64,000 bases of DNA. Source: Candidatus Saccharibacteria bacterium UBA2952. Its GTDB lineage: Bacteria > Patescibacteriota > Saccharimonadia > Saccharimonadales > Saccharimonadaceae. Below the pieces are notes generated by a model that was given only the letters and a program-made list of their open reading frames with translations, was not told the DNA's origin and ran no database searches. The first letter of the stretch is position 1. Each line of letters opens with the position of its first letter. The position numbers and the translations under genes were made by a program. Location of the stretch: NCBI GenBank assembly GCA_002348605.1, contig DEBQ01000004.1, forward strand, positions 6,631-70,630, written 5' to 3'. Below are positions 1-7,801 of this stretch, piece by piece.

Positions 1-81
1 GTAGTCAGGGAGGCCGTTCCGACGACTCATGTAGGACGGACCCCAACTAATATTAATTAACAAAGGAGTCTTCTTAGACTT
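1..81 (+). promoter_or_regulatory. leader of rpsA
   Basis: Non-coding stretch before rpsA. CCGTTCC (14-20) can pair with GGACGG further on, giving one hairpin. The Shine-Dalgarno AAGGAG starts at 63, about 13 nt before the ATG at 82, which is long; AGTCT (67-71) and AGACT (76-80) can pair and would loop out this spacer, bringing the ribosome site close to the start. No promoter is clear within the window, so transcription may begin upstream of it. Confidence 0.4.
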
Positions 82-1143
82 ATGGCAAACGCCCTTACAA
101 TGGATGACCTGCTCGCACAAGAAAGCGGTGTCAAGCAACTGGTCGCCGGTGAAACCATCACCGGAACCGTATTATCAGTTAAAAAACACGAGGTACTGGT
201 TGACCTCGGCGCTCAAGGTGTCGGTTTGGTCCCACGCCGCGAAGTCGGTTTTGGGAAGTCGCTGAACGAAGGTGATGAAGTTACCGCCAGCATCGTCGAC
301 TCTGAGCTCGAAAACGGCTACAGCCTGCTGAGCCTCCGGAAAGCCGCCAAGGACCGCGGTTGGGAAGAAGTTATCGTTAAAGCCGAGGCTGGCGAAGTCA
401 TTGACGTTACCCCATACGACGCCAATCGTGGCGGCCTGTTGGTTGAATACGAAGGTGTCCGCGGATTCCTGCCGGTATCTCAGCTGTCTGCCGAGCACTA
501 CCCACGTGTCGGCTCAAGCGACAAGGACGAGATTCTGCAGCGCCTGAACGCCCTGATTGGTAAAGAAATGAAAGTCCGCATTTTGGACGCTGACCGCCGT
601 GCTAACAAGCTGATTTTCAGTGAAAAAGAAGCTATCAAAGACGGCCTAGCAGAACGCTTTGCCAACCTGAAGGTCGGTGACAGCGTAAAGGGTGTCGCAA
701 CCGGTGTCGTTGACTTCGGTGTATTCGTGAACGTCGACGGTATCGAAGGTCTGGTTCACATTTCTGAGATTAGCTGGGAACGCGTTAACAACCCAAGCGA
801 CTATGTAAAAGTCGGCGACACGCTTGAAGCTAAGATTATCTCTATCGACAAAGACCGCCTAAGCCTCAGCATGAAGCAGCTGACCAAAGACCCATGGCTC
901 GACGAAGTCGAAGCTATGAAGCCAGGCAACAAGGTTGAAGGTACGGTCACTCGTATTACGCCGTTCGGTGCTTTCGTACAGCTTAGCCCAGCAGTCGAAG
1001 CTCTGGTTCACATCTCTGAAATGGGTGCGACCGACGGCGTTGACCCTGAAAAGGTCTTTACCTTGAACGAGCGCAAAGAATTCACCGTTCTTGACGTCGA
1101 CCGCGACAACCGCAAGATCTCACTCAGTCTCAAGAAAAAGTAA
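82..1143 (+). CDS. rpsA: 30S ribosomal protein S1
   Basis: Ribosomal protein bS1, which binds mRNA on the 30S subunit and helps start translation. The 353-residue product holds four S1 OB-fold repeats at roughly residues 20-90, 105-185, 197-270 and 283-352; the third and fourth carry the typical GLVHISE and ALVHISE strands. Proteobacterial S1 has six repeats and about 557 residues, so this is the shorter form common in Gram-positive and CPR lineages. It lies 51 nt before infB on the same strand and probably shares its transcript. Assignment is secure. Confidence 0.93.
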   Translation: MANALTMDDLLAQESGVKQLVAGETITGTVLSVKKHEVLVDLGAQGVGLVPRREVGFGKSLNEGDEVTASIVDSELENGYSLLSLRKAAKDRGWEEVIVKAEAGEVIDVTPYDANRGGLLVEYEGVRGFLPVSQLSAEHYPRVGSSDKDEILQRLNALIGKEMKVRILDADRRANKLIFSEKEAIKDGLAERFANLKVGDSVKGVATGVVDFGVFVNVDGIEGLVHISEISWERVNNPSDYVKVGDTLEAKIISIDKDRLSLSMKQLTKDPWLDEVEAMKPGNKVEGTVTRITPFGAFVQLSPAVEALVHISEMGATDGVDPEKVFTLNERKEFTVLDVDRDNRKISLSLKKK

Positions 1144-1194
1144 TGCGTACACTATAAGCCGCTCGGCGCGTCCGAGCAGAAAGGAAGCGCCGAT

Positions 1195-2985
1195 ATGGCA
1201 GATACGATCGCCGACAGTCCAGAGAAAATCATCCAAGTCGCTGGTAGTATTACCGTTGGCGAACTTGCCGAACTGCTCAATCTGTCCGTTACAACGCTGA
1301 TTGGTGAACTGTTCAAGAACGGCATCATCGCCACGATCAACCAAAAGATCGACTTTGAAACGGCAACGATTATCGTGGAAGAACTCGGTCTAGACGTCAC
1401 ACTTGAAAAGAAGGAAGTCGCGACTGGTCCGGTTCGCGAAGAACATAAGCTGTCCGACAAAGCGGTCGAACGACCGCCGATTGTGGCCGTCATGGGTCAC
1501 GTTGACCACGGTAAAACGTCACTTCTCGACGCGATACTTGAAACCAAGACGGTCGAAGGCGAGGCCGGAGGTATTACACAGCACATTAGTGCCTACCAGG
1601 TAACTAAGAACAATCGCAAGATTACGCTCCTTGATACTCCTGGTCACGAAGCCTTCGCGGCTCTTCGCCAGCACGGTGCGACATTGACCGACGTGGTCAT
1701 TATTGTCGTGGCTGCTGACGATGGTGTTAAACCGCAAACCGTCGAAGCCATCCGTTTTGCCCGCGAAGCCAACGCCAAGATCGTCGTTGCCATCAATAAG
1801 ATGGACAAAGAAACCGCCAACCCACAGCTGGTAAAGACACAGCTCGCCACGGAGCACGGTTTGAACCCTGAAGAATGGGGCGGCGACACGATTATGGTCG
1901 AAGTCTCGGCCAAGACCGGTCAAAACCTCGACAAATTGCTTGAAAGCGTACTACTTATTGCCGACCTTGAAGAATTGAAAGCCGACGAGCATGTGCCGGC
2001 CGAAGGCCTGGTTATCGAAGCCCATACTGAAACCGGTCGCGGATCGGTAGTAGGACTATTAGTCGAACACGGTAAATTACACCCAGGCCAATACCTTGTA
2101 GCTGGAACATCTTACGGCAAGGTTCGTACCTTGCTTGATTTTGCCGGCAAAGCCATCAAAGAAGCCGGCCCCAGCACCCCAGTAACGGTGACCGGGTTCA
2201 AAGATTTGCCGCAATTCGGCGACCAGTTCAATATCGTAAAAAGTGAAAAAGAAGCCCGCCAGGCAACGGTAGCTAACCGCCTGGAGCGCGAGCGTGAAGC
2301 CGCCGAAACCAACGTTACCTCGGCCGATATCTTGAAGCTTATGAGCCAAAAGCAGGAAGCCGCTGACTTTAACGTTATCGTGAAAGCTGATGTACAGGGG
2401 TCGCTTACATCTGTCATCGACAGCCTTCGTTTGATCGACACCCAAGGGGCCGTCAGCCTTCGTATCGTCGGTTCAGGCGTCGGTAATATCTCTGAAAACG
2501 ACGTACACCTGGCTGCCACCGAAGGTACGGTCATTTACGGCTTTAACGTCGAGCTACCACCGGCCGTCAAACGCCAGGCTGCCCGCGACAAGGTGGAAGT
2601 CCGGCTTTATAAAGTGATTTACGAGCTGCTTGATAATGCCAAGGAAAGCATGGAAGCCTTGATCGCGCCGGAAGTCGTCGAAACTGAGGTCGGTGCCCTT
2701 ACTATAAAAGGTATCTTTAGGACGCTCAAGGACGAAGTTATCTGTGGTGGTGAAGTAACCAGCGGTAAAATTACACCAGGTCTGACTGCCCGGGTCATCC
2801 GTGGTGGCGAGCAACTCGCCGAAGTAGAGGTTACCAAAGTGCAGCGCAACCAGTCGGAAGTCAAAGACGTCCACGAAGGTGATATGTGTGGCCTGAGCCT
2901 TAAGACGAGCAAAAAACTTATTCTTGAAATCGACGATAAGCTGGAATTCTTCAGTCGCGAACTGGTTAAGCGGACACTGAAATAA
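1195..2985 (+). CDS. infB: translation initiation factor IF-2
   Basis: GTPase that brings initiator fMet-tRNA to the ribosome. The 596 residues contain one IF2-N domain (about 12-65), then the GTPase with P-loop GHVDHGKT (101-108), DTPGHE, NKMD and a SAK motif, followed by the beta-barrel domains II to IV. The long charged N-terminal extension of enterobacterial IF-2 is missing, so the protein is near minimal size. The ATG at 1195 follows AAAGGAAG at good distance. It is downstream of rpsA, and a bidirectional terminator follows. Assignment is secure. Confidence 0.96.
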   Translation: MADTIADSPEKIIQVAGSITVGELAELLNLSVTTLIGELFKNGIIATINQKIDFETATIIVEELGLDVTLEKKEVATGPVREEHKLSDKAVERPPIVAVMGHVDHGKTSLLDAILETKTVEGEAGGITQHISAYQVTKNNRKITLLDTPGHEAFAALRQHGATLTDVVIIVVAADDGVKPQTVEAIRFAREANAKIVVAINKMDKETANPQLVKTQLATEHGLNPEEWGGDTIMVEVSAKTGQNLDKLLESVLLIADLEELKADEHVPAEGLVIEAHTETGRGSVVGLLVEHGKLHPGQYLVAGTSYGKVRTLLDFAGKAIKEAGPSTPVTVTGFKDLPQFGDQFNIVKSEKEARQATVANRLEREREAAETNVTSADILKLMSQKQEAADFNVIVKADVQGSLTSVIDSLRLIDTQGAVSLRIVGSGVGNISENDVHLAATEGTVIYGFNVELPPAVKRQAARDKVEVRLYKVIYELLDNAKESMEALIAPEVVETEVGALTIKGIFRTLKDEVICGGEVTSGKITPGLTARVIRGGEQLAEVEVTKVQRNQSEVKDVHEGDMCGLSLKTSKKLILEIDDKLEFFSRELVKRTLK

Positions 2986-2989
2986 CAAT

Positions 2990-3016
2990 AATCCCGCCGG
3001 GTAGGCGGGATTTTTT
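2990..3016. terminator. bidirectional terminator after infB
   Basis: AATCCCGCC (2990-2998) pairs with GGCGGGATT (3004-3012) around a five-base loop and runs into a T tract; A residues on the other side make it work for the converging minus-strand gene too. Confidence 0.85.
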
Positions 3017-3027
3017 GTTGAGTGGGT

Positions 3028-3336
3028 TTACGCCGCGTCGTTGATGCCGTCGGCATTTTCGGCCAGTTCACCGAGGATGATGTCGACTTCGTCCTGCGTA
3101 ATTCGTTCAAGTTCCGGGACATTAGTCGTTAGCCATTCGGCAAGTTGTTCATCACTTGCGTGCTCCTGAATATCGAGCATTTCTTTGAGCTGCTCGTCAC
3201 TAAGCGAAGCGGTAATTTCGGCACCTACACGCTCTTCTAGTTCTTGGTTTAGGTGATCGAGCAGGGCGTCGATATCCTGGTTTTCCAGGTTAATGCCAGC
3301 TTGTTCAAGCAGATCGCGGGTAATAATCGGGTTCAT
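3028..3336 (-). CDS. DUF5663-like small acidic protein
   Basis: Small acidic helical protein of 102 residues, function unknown. The segment from about 5 to 75 (LLEQAGI, then a run like LNQELEERVGAEITASLSDEQLKE) resembles the N-terminal part of the protein at 7802-8365, which has the same order of LDSLPEEQ, ELELRVGTRLSDGLSD and AWLAEHAP. Both fit the DUF5663 family that I associate with Saccharibacteria. It has no signal peptide, membrane segment or catalytic motif. It lies downstream of 3390-4238 on the same strand, with a possible TATACT -10 element in the gap. Confidence 0.6.
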   Translation of the reverse strand: MNPIITRDLLEQAGINLENQDIDALLDHLNQELEERVGAEITASLSDEQLKEMLDIQEHASDEQLAEWLTTNVPELERITQDEVDIILGELAENADGINDAA

Positions 3337-3389
3337 TGAGTGTCCTCGTTTAGCTGTTTCGTTTTAGTATAACCGTTTTATTGTTCGGC

Positions 3390-4238
3390 TTACGACCGGC
3401 GGGCGTCAATAGCCGCGCGGCCAATGGCCCGAGTAGCGGCGACAGAGGCGCGGGTGCGTTCAACCTTATTTGCAGCCTTGTCTTTGGCATTTACCATTTT
3501 GGTACCAAGGTAATCGGCACCATTTTCAACTTTAGCGAAACCATTCATTAAGGCGTCGCCGCTTTTGTCGTACGCGCTTCGAACCGTTTCTTTAGTCGAA
3601 GACCAGCGCTGGCTCCAGCGTTCGCGCCTTGCTTGGCGGCGGGCAAGGGCAGCGTTTTTACGGGCGACCAGCTTTTCTTTGACGCCTTCTTTTAGGCCAA
3701 TCATCTTGTCGCCTACATAGTCCGCACCCTTGTCGAGTGATTCCATGCCTTTATCAATAGCGCTGTTATAGGTGTCTTTAATTTTCGTTCCGGCAGCTTC
3801 GACGCCTCTTTGGGCGGCCATGTCGACACGGTCGGCTACATCCAACGCTTTTTCGGTCGCGATAGCCTTTACTCCGGCACCAAGTTCGCGGGTGGCGCGA
3901 GCAGCACGAAGAGCAGCCCGGCCAAGGCTACGTAACTTGGATTTGGCGTATTCTTTGGTATCAGTCAGTTTTTCAGATGCGGTGTCAGCTACATCAGCGC
4001 CGCCGCGAAGTAAGTTACCGATCCGGCTGGCACTTTGGTCGACGTTGCTTTCGGCAGGTTCGGCTGCGGTGTTTCCGGTCTGTTCGGCCATCAGCCGGTC
4101 GTAAATAGGTGACGACATTTCTGGTTCGACAGCAGGTAGGTCATCTTGGGTGACTTCCCAATCGGCAGCGGCTTCATTTGCTTCTTGAGAAGATTCTTGG
4201 CTGCGGCGGGCTTCCGCAAGGCGGTCTGCGAGTGACAT
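3390..4238 (-). CDS. alanine- and lysine-rich helical repeat protein
   Basis: Protein of 282 residues that I cannot assign to a function. The first 75 residues are acidic and probably disordered; the rest is predicted amphipathic helix rich in Ala, Lys, Arg and Glu. An imperfect repeat is visible: DKGADYVGDKMIGLKEGVKE around 170-190 and ENGADYLGTKMVNAKDKAAN around 239-258. This looks like the 11-residue amphipathic helices of lipid- or membrane-surface proteins, but that is inference. No signal peptide is present. A strong promoter lies just upstream, so it is likely well expressed. Confidence 0.6.
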   Translation of the reverse strand: MSLADRLAEARRSQESSQEANEAAADWEVTQDDLPAVEPEMSSPIYDRLMAEQTGNTAAEPAESNVDQSASRIGNLLRGGADVADTASEKLTDTKEYAKSKLRSLGRAALRAARATRELGAGVKAIATEKALDVADRVDMAAQRGVEAAGTKIKDTYNSAIDKGMESLDKGADYVGDKMIGLKEGVKEKLVARKNAALARRQARRERWSQRWSSTKETVRSAYDKSGDALMNGFAKVENGADYLGTKMVNAKDKAANKVERTRASVAATRAIGRAAIDARRS

Positions 4239-4281
4239 AGTGTTCTATTTCCTTGTTTGATTTTTGGAGTTTATGTTATTA

Positions 4282-4310
4282 AGATTAGCATAACTATAAT
4301 AAATTGTCAA
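4282..4310 (-). promoter_or_regulatory. promoter of the 3390-4238 gene
   Basis: On the minus strand TTGACA (4305-4310) and TAATCT (4282-4287) are 17 bp apart, with TGC directly before the -10 box (extended -10). Confidence 0.75.
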
Positions 4311-4316
4311 TGGAAC

Positions 4317-4339
4317 ATAAAAAATACCCCTGTTCGGGG
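4317..4339 (-). terminator. terminator of the GC-rich operon
   Basis: Read on the minus strand, CCCC/GGGG (4336-4339 with 4327-4330) closes a five-base loop and is followed by TATTTTTT. It lies downstream of the 4421-5706 operon and just beyond the large hairpin at 4354-4414. Confidence 0.65.
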
Positions 4340-4353
4340 CGAATAAGTTTGTT

Positions 4354-4414
4354 GTCTCCCGCCGGGAGCGCTGCGAACCGAACTTCGGTTCCACAGGCTC
4401 CCGGACGGGAAGAC
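4354..4414. repeat. large two-part GC-rich hairpin
   Basis: GTCTCCCGCCGGGAGC (4354-4369) pairs with GCTCCCGGACGGGAAGAC (4397-4414), with small mismatches, and encloses a second hairpin GAACCG/CGGTTC (4375-4380 with 4386-4391). It lies a few bases past the stop codon of the GC-rich operon and would be the 3' end of its transcript, protecting it or assisting termination. Confidence 0.7.
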
Positions 4415-4420
4415 ATCACA

Positions 4421-4879
4421 TCAGACGGCCGGGTTGAGCCGTCCCACCACGCGCCGGAAGCGCTCCGACCGCCAGCCGAGGAACCCGACGACGGCGAAGA
4501 GCACCAGCAGCACCAGCACGATCACGGGGATCGTGACCTCGCCTGTCAGCACTCCCCACAGCAGGGGGAGCAGACCGGCCACCAGCTTGCCGAACAGGGC
4601 GACGAGCATGGCTCCGTAGTGGAACCAGTCGTCGATCCGGTCCGACGCCAGCATGCCGACGAGGAACAGGGCGAGCGTCGTGAGGATCACGACGACGGCC
4701 GTCCAGGCGGGCAGGCTGGTGACCCAGCAGGTGGCGGTGACCAGGCTGATGAAGACGGCACCGAGCCCCAAGGGGCGGGCGGAGTTGTCCTCATCGGCGA
4801 CCCAGTAGCTGAACCCGACCGCGGCGATGACGCCGACGATCGAAGCCCACAGGGGGATGAAGGTGATGGGGTACATCAC
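4421..4879 (-). CDS. GC-rich polytopic membrane protein, unknown function
   Basis: Protein of 152 residues with about four hydrophobic helices (near 6-27, 36-56, 60-80 and 85-140 in segments) and a short basic C terminus (RSERFRRVVGR). I do not recognise the family. Its start ATG overlaps the stop of the preceding coiled-coil gene by 4 bp, so the two form one operon. Codon choice is almost all G or C in third position, unlike the approximately 50% GC neighbours, suggesting acquisition from a high-GC donor, possibly an actinobacterium; this is inference. Large hairpins and a terminator follow. Confidence 0.6.
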   Translation of the reverse strand: MMYPITFIPLWASIVGVIAAVGFSYWVADEDNSARPLGLGAVFISLVTATCWVTSLPAWTAVVVILTTLALFLVGMLASDRIDDWFHYGAMLVALFGKLVAGLLPLLWGVLTGEVTIPVIVLVLLVLFAVVGFLGWRSERFRRVVGRLNPAV

Positions 4880-5706
4880 TCCTCACCTCCGTTCTGGGCG
4901 CCCTGGTTCCGGCCGTGACCGGGGAGCCGGTCACGCAGGCGACGGCGCCCCTGAACGGGGGCCGGCTCCTGCATGCCGGGCACGACGTGGCCGTCGGGCT
5001 CGGTTGCCGGGTCCGGGGCGGGGTCGGGCTCCGGCTGGCTGTCGGGCTCGACGTAGCCGAGGTCGACGGCCTGCTGGTGCCAGTGGTTGGCGCTGTGCTC
5101 CGCGGTCTCCTTGTCGGCGACGGCCTGGTCGAGCTCACCCTGAAGACGGGTGACCTCGGCCTGGGCGGCCTCCTTCTCGGCGATCTCGGTGCTGAGCTGA
5201 GCCTCGAGCTCGTCCACCCTCGCCTGGAGGGGGTTGGGCTGGTCGGCGTCCCGGTGGGCCTGGTCGAGCTCCCGCTGAAGGCGGGCGTTCTCGGCCTCGG
5301 CCTGGTCGAGGCGCGCCTGCAGGTTGGACGCATGGCGCGCCTCGTCCCGCAGACGGTCCTGGCTGGCCGTGAGCGACTGCACCTGTCCCTGGAGCTGCTG
5401 GACCTGCGCCTGGTCGGCGCCGGCCTGCTGGTAGCCGTTGGCGAAGAACGCGGTCACGCGGTCGCCGTTGGTCACCAGCATCTCGCGGAACTGGCTCAGG
5501 AAGGCGGTCTCGGCGTTGAGGGCGTCGACCGGCTTCTCGTGTCGCTCGGCGATGGCCTCGCTCATGTCGTCGATGGTGACGACGAGGTCGGTCATGGCCT
5601 GACCGCGGTTCTGCTCGGCCTCGGCCAGACTGGCGGCCCGTCGGTTGTCCGACTCGGTCTTCCAGCTGGTTCCGGCCAGCAGGCTCTTTCGAGTGTGCTG
5701 CGTCAT
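4876..5706 (-). CDS. GC-rich coiled-coil protein, unknown function
   Basis: Protein of 276 residues. Residues 1-95 are soluble and helical; about 95-205 form a long coiled coil (LQGQVQSLTASQDRLRDEAR and repeated leucine/glutamine heptads); about 218-250 are rich in Pro, Asp and Glu; the tail is basic. There is no signal peptide. The start ATG has GGAGA seven bases upstream. Counting one line (5041-5100) gives 70% GC, far above neighbouring genes. The downstream membrane protein overlaps by 4 bp, so the pair may form a membrane-scaffold complex; no function is claimed. Confidence 0.6.
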   Translation of the reverse strand: MTQHTRKSLLAGTSWKTESDNRRAASLAEAEQNRGQAMTDLVVTIDDMSEAIAERHEKPVDALNAETAFLSQFREMLVTNGDRVTAFFANGYQQAGADQAQVQQLQGQVQSLTASQDRLRDEARHASNLQARLDQAEAENARLQRELDQAHRDADQPNPLQARVDELEAQLSTEIAEKEAAQAEVTRLQGELDQAVADKETAEHSANHWHQQAVDLGYVEPDSQPEPDPAPDPATEPDGHVVPGMQEPAPVQGRRRLRDRLPGHGRNQGAQNGGEE

Positions 5707-5908
5707 AGCTGATTCTCCTTGAAGAAGAGTTTCTATCCCCAGGTAGGGGTAGCCTTGCCGACACTTCTGCAGTGAGTGTCGGGTAGGGAAAAGCGACCGT
5801 TTATATGACCGTCATTCATCCCTACCCAACAAATACACTGATTGGTACATGGTAGATGTGATGTCAATGTACTTCAGTGAGCTCCCAAAAGACCTCGAAC
5901 TTGATACG
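5707..5908 (-). promoter_or_regulatory. long folded 5' leader of the GC-rich operon (candidate cis-regulatory RNA)
   Basis: This fills most of the 324-base gap 5707-6030. From the start expected about 5908 on the minus strand, the RNA can fold GTACAT/ATGTAC, then GGGTAGGG with CCCTACCC (5818-5827 region against 5781-5788), CCGACAC/GTGTCGG (5758-5781 region), and CTACCCC/GGGGATAG close to the ribosome site. The GGGTAGGG strand could alternatively pair with the later CCCCTACC, so two exclusive folds exist. I match it to no known riboswitch class. Confidence 0.5.
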
Positions 5909-5914
5909 TTAAAC

Positions 5915-5943
5915 ATAATAGCATTTTATTGTTGAAATGTCAA
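5915..5943 (-). promoter_or_regulatory. promoter of the GC-rich operon
   Basis: Minus-strand TTGACA (5938-5943) and TATTAT (5915-5920) with exactly 17 bp between them and TGC directly before the -10 box. The start is about 200 nt from the start codon. Confidence 0.8.
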
Positions 5944-5960
5944 GTATATCCATAAGAATA

Positions 5961-5989
5961 TTGACTTAATATACTATTTATGCTAAGAT
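5961..5989 (+). promoter_or_regulatory. promoter of the 6031-7737 gene
   Basis: TTGACT (5961-5966), 17 bp, TAAGAT (5984-5989), again preceded by TGC. It stands back to back with the minus-strand promoter, their -35 boxes 17 bp apart. Confidence 0.8.
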
Positions 5990-6030
5990 ATTCCCAATAA
6001 TTAATTGTCATCACGAAAGCCACCATAATT

Positions 6031-7737
6031 ATGTCTGAAACCGCGCCACGCACCCAAACCGAATCACCGAGCCAATATCCGGTAATCGCGAACGCACCTG
6101 CGGCGCTTCAATTGGAATTCGTCGACGGATTAGTCGGGTACGACGCTCAACTGGCGGAACAGTTTACTCACGAGGACGATCAGAGCGATTACGAAGCCTA
6201 TCGTGAACGAAAGGTCGATGAACTGTTGGCCGAAAACGGTATTGTTGACGGCGATGACGAAGAAGTCCACGCGCAATACCTGCTAGCTAAAGATATATAT
6301 ATGCAGGTGATTCAATATGATGAGGACGAGTGGCTCGTTCGACAGGATGGTGCCGAGGTACCGCCCCGTAACCTGGTATTCCGCCGTATACTTGCCGAAT
6401 ACCCCACCGAATCAACACGTGGTCGCCACGTTGCTGATAGCGAAACCACCGGTACAGATGAATCTGCCAATCAAGCGGATACGAATGCATCGGATGTGAA
6501 TCATACTGAAACGTCAGATACCGAAGACGGTAACGGTACTGAGCAACCTGTCGACATGGACGCATTGCACGAAGAAGCTTTAGTTGAAAACGCTCGTTTC
6601 GACGTCAATGGTGCCCGCGAGTCGTGGGCGACGGTGTCCGCTAAACGACAGGGCCGTGCCTTCGGTAAGACCAAGGATCACGATGCCGTACGCGATGATT
6701 ATCACGCCAAAGTACAAGCACTCGGCATTTTGGAACTTGAAGGACGTATTAACCCTGAAGACGATGAAGTCACTAAGAACGCGACAGTCATCGCCTACCT
6801 CTTTGAAGAACAGCGGCGCCTGCGTGAACTGACAACCGAGAAGTTGCAGGGTACAAAAGTAGGCAAGTTCGTGAAGTTCATGAACAAAGGTAGCTTCGGT
6901 ATGCGACTACTCAAAGGCTTTGGTGTCGGTGTCGTGGTCGGAACAGGTGGCGCATTACTACTTGGTGCCGCGGGTGCAGCTGCCGGCGCAGCCGTCGCGG
7001 TTGGTGCAAGTCGGTTCGTTAAGGGCTACGCTTCGAACGACCGTCACCGTGGCATGCAGACAGCCGAAGAATCGTTTATTGATGAGAACGGCGAAAATCT
7101 CGTGTATCTTGAAGAAAGTGACGGTGCTTCCGTCGCCGATAAAGTGAGTGCTGCCGCGCGAACGTACAATGAAGACTTTGAACACGATACTAAGCAAGAG
7201 CAAGTGAAGCGTCGTAAGGCATTGGCCTGGGGCGTCGGATCTGTTGCCGTCGGTGCAGGTGTCGGTTACGGCATAGCTCACACCGGTGATGCAATTGACG
7301 CGGTCAAGGACTGGTGGAACGGCCCGAATGCCAAAGACTTAACACCTGGCGGTGTTGCGCCACAGCCTGACATGGACCATGACGGAATCGCCGACCAGTT
7401 CGATCACGACCGTGATGGTGACGGCGTGCCAAACCGCTTTGATGACGCTCCGAATAACCCTGATGTCACTGACCGTGGTCCCGATTGGTCTGATTTCAAC
7501 CGAGATGCCCGTATCGTTGAGCCTGGAGAAGGTGGTTTTCAGACACTGAAAGAAATGGGTATCCCTGAAAATAAATGGGAGTCCATCTGGCAAGATGCCG
7601 GTGAGAAGCTTCACGAAGAGGGTAAGACCTACACGATGGATGATGGTCGTTGGGGCTGGGACCGCTCGATGCGCCTAACAGACCATGACCTGAACGTTAT
7701 CGCCCAGGCAGCTCAGCGTAACGGCGTCAATCTATAA
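6031..7737 (+). CDS. large acidic protein with glycine-zipper segments and calcium-type repeats
   Basis: Protein of 568 residues without a recognised family. The N-terminal 150 residues are acidic; a low-complexity Thr/Asp/Glu stretch follows (about 130-180); residues about 185-285 look helical. A Gly/Ala-rich glycine-zipper hydrophobic pair lies near 295-330, and another hydrophobic segment near 398-418. Residues about 448-490 hold Asp-rich thrombospondin type 3-like repeats (DMDHDGIADQFDHDRDGDG), a calcium-binding motif normally found outside the membrane. The C-terminal 80 residues are aromatic-rich. A membrane or surface protein is likely; its role is unknown. It has its own strong promoter. 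Confidence 0.6.
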   Translation: MSETAPRTQTESPSQYPVIANAPAALQLEFVDGLVGYDAQLAEQFTHEDDQSDYEAYRERKVDELLAENGIVDGDDEEVHAQYLLAKDIYMQVIQYDEDEWLVRQDGAEVPPRNLVFRRILAEYPTESTRGRHVADSETTGTDESANQADTNASDVNHTETSDTEDGNGTEQPVDMDALHEEALVENARFDVNGARESWATVSAKRQGRAFGKTKDHDAVRDDYHAKVQALGILELEGRINPEDDEVTKNATVIAYLFEEQRRLRELTTEKLQGTKVGKFVKFMNKGSFGMRLLKGFGVGVVVGTGGALLLGAAGAAAGAAVAVGASRFVKGYASNDRHRGMQTAEESFIDENGENLVYLEESDGASVADKVSAAARTYNEDFEHDTKQEQVKRRKALAWGVGSVAVGAGVGYGIAHTGDAIDAVKDWWNGPNAKDLTPGGVAPQPDMDHDGIADQFDHDRDGDGVPNRFDDAPNNPDVTDRGPDWSDFNRDARIVEPGEGGFQTLKEMGIPENKWESIWQDAGEKLHEEGKTYTMDDGRWGWDRSMRLTDHDLNVIAQAAQRNGVNL

Positions 7738-7801
7738 GTATTCTCATTCCTTGCGTCGTTGAGGTACAATAGGGTAAACGACGTTAGATAAAGGACCGTT
7801 T

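Noticed and set aside
4304..5764. Several long open frames on both strands in the GC-rich region (for example 4915-5712 plus and 4791-5333 minus)
   Set aside because: GC-rich sequence lowers stop frequency in all frames; only the minus-strand pair 4421-4879 and 4876-5706 has good ribosome sites, operon overlap and sensible protein composition.
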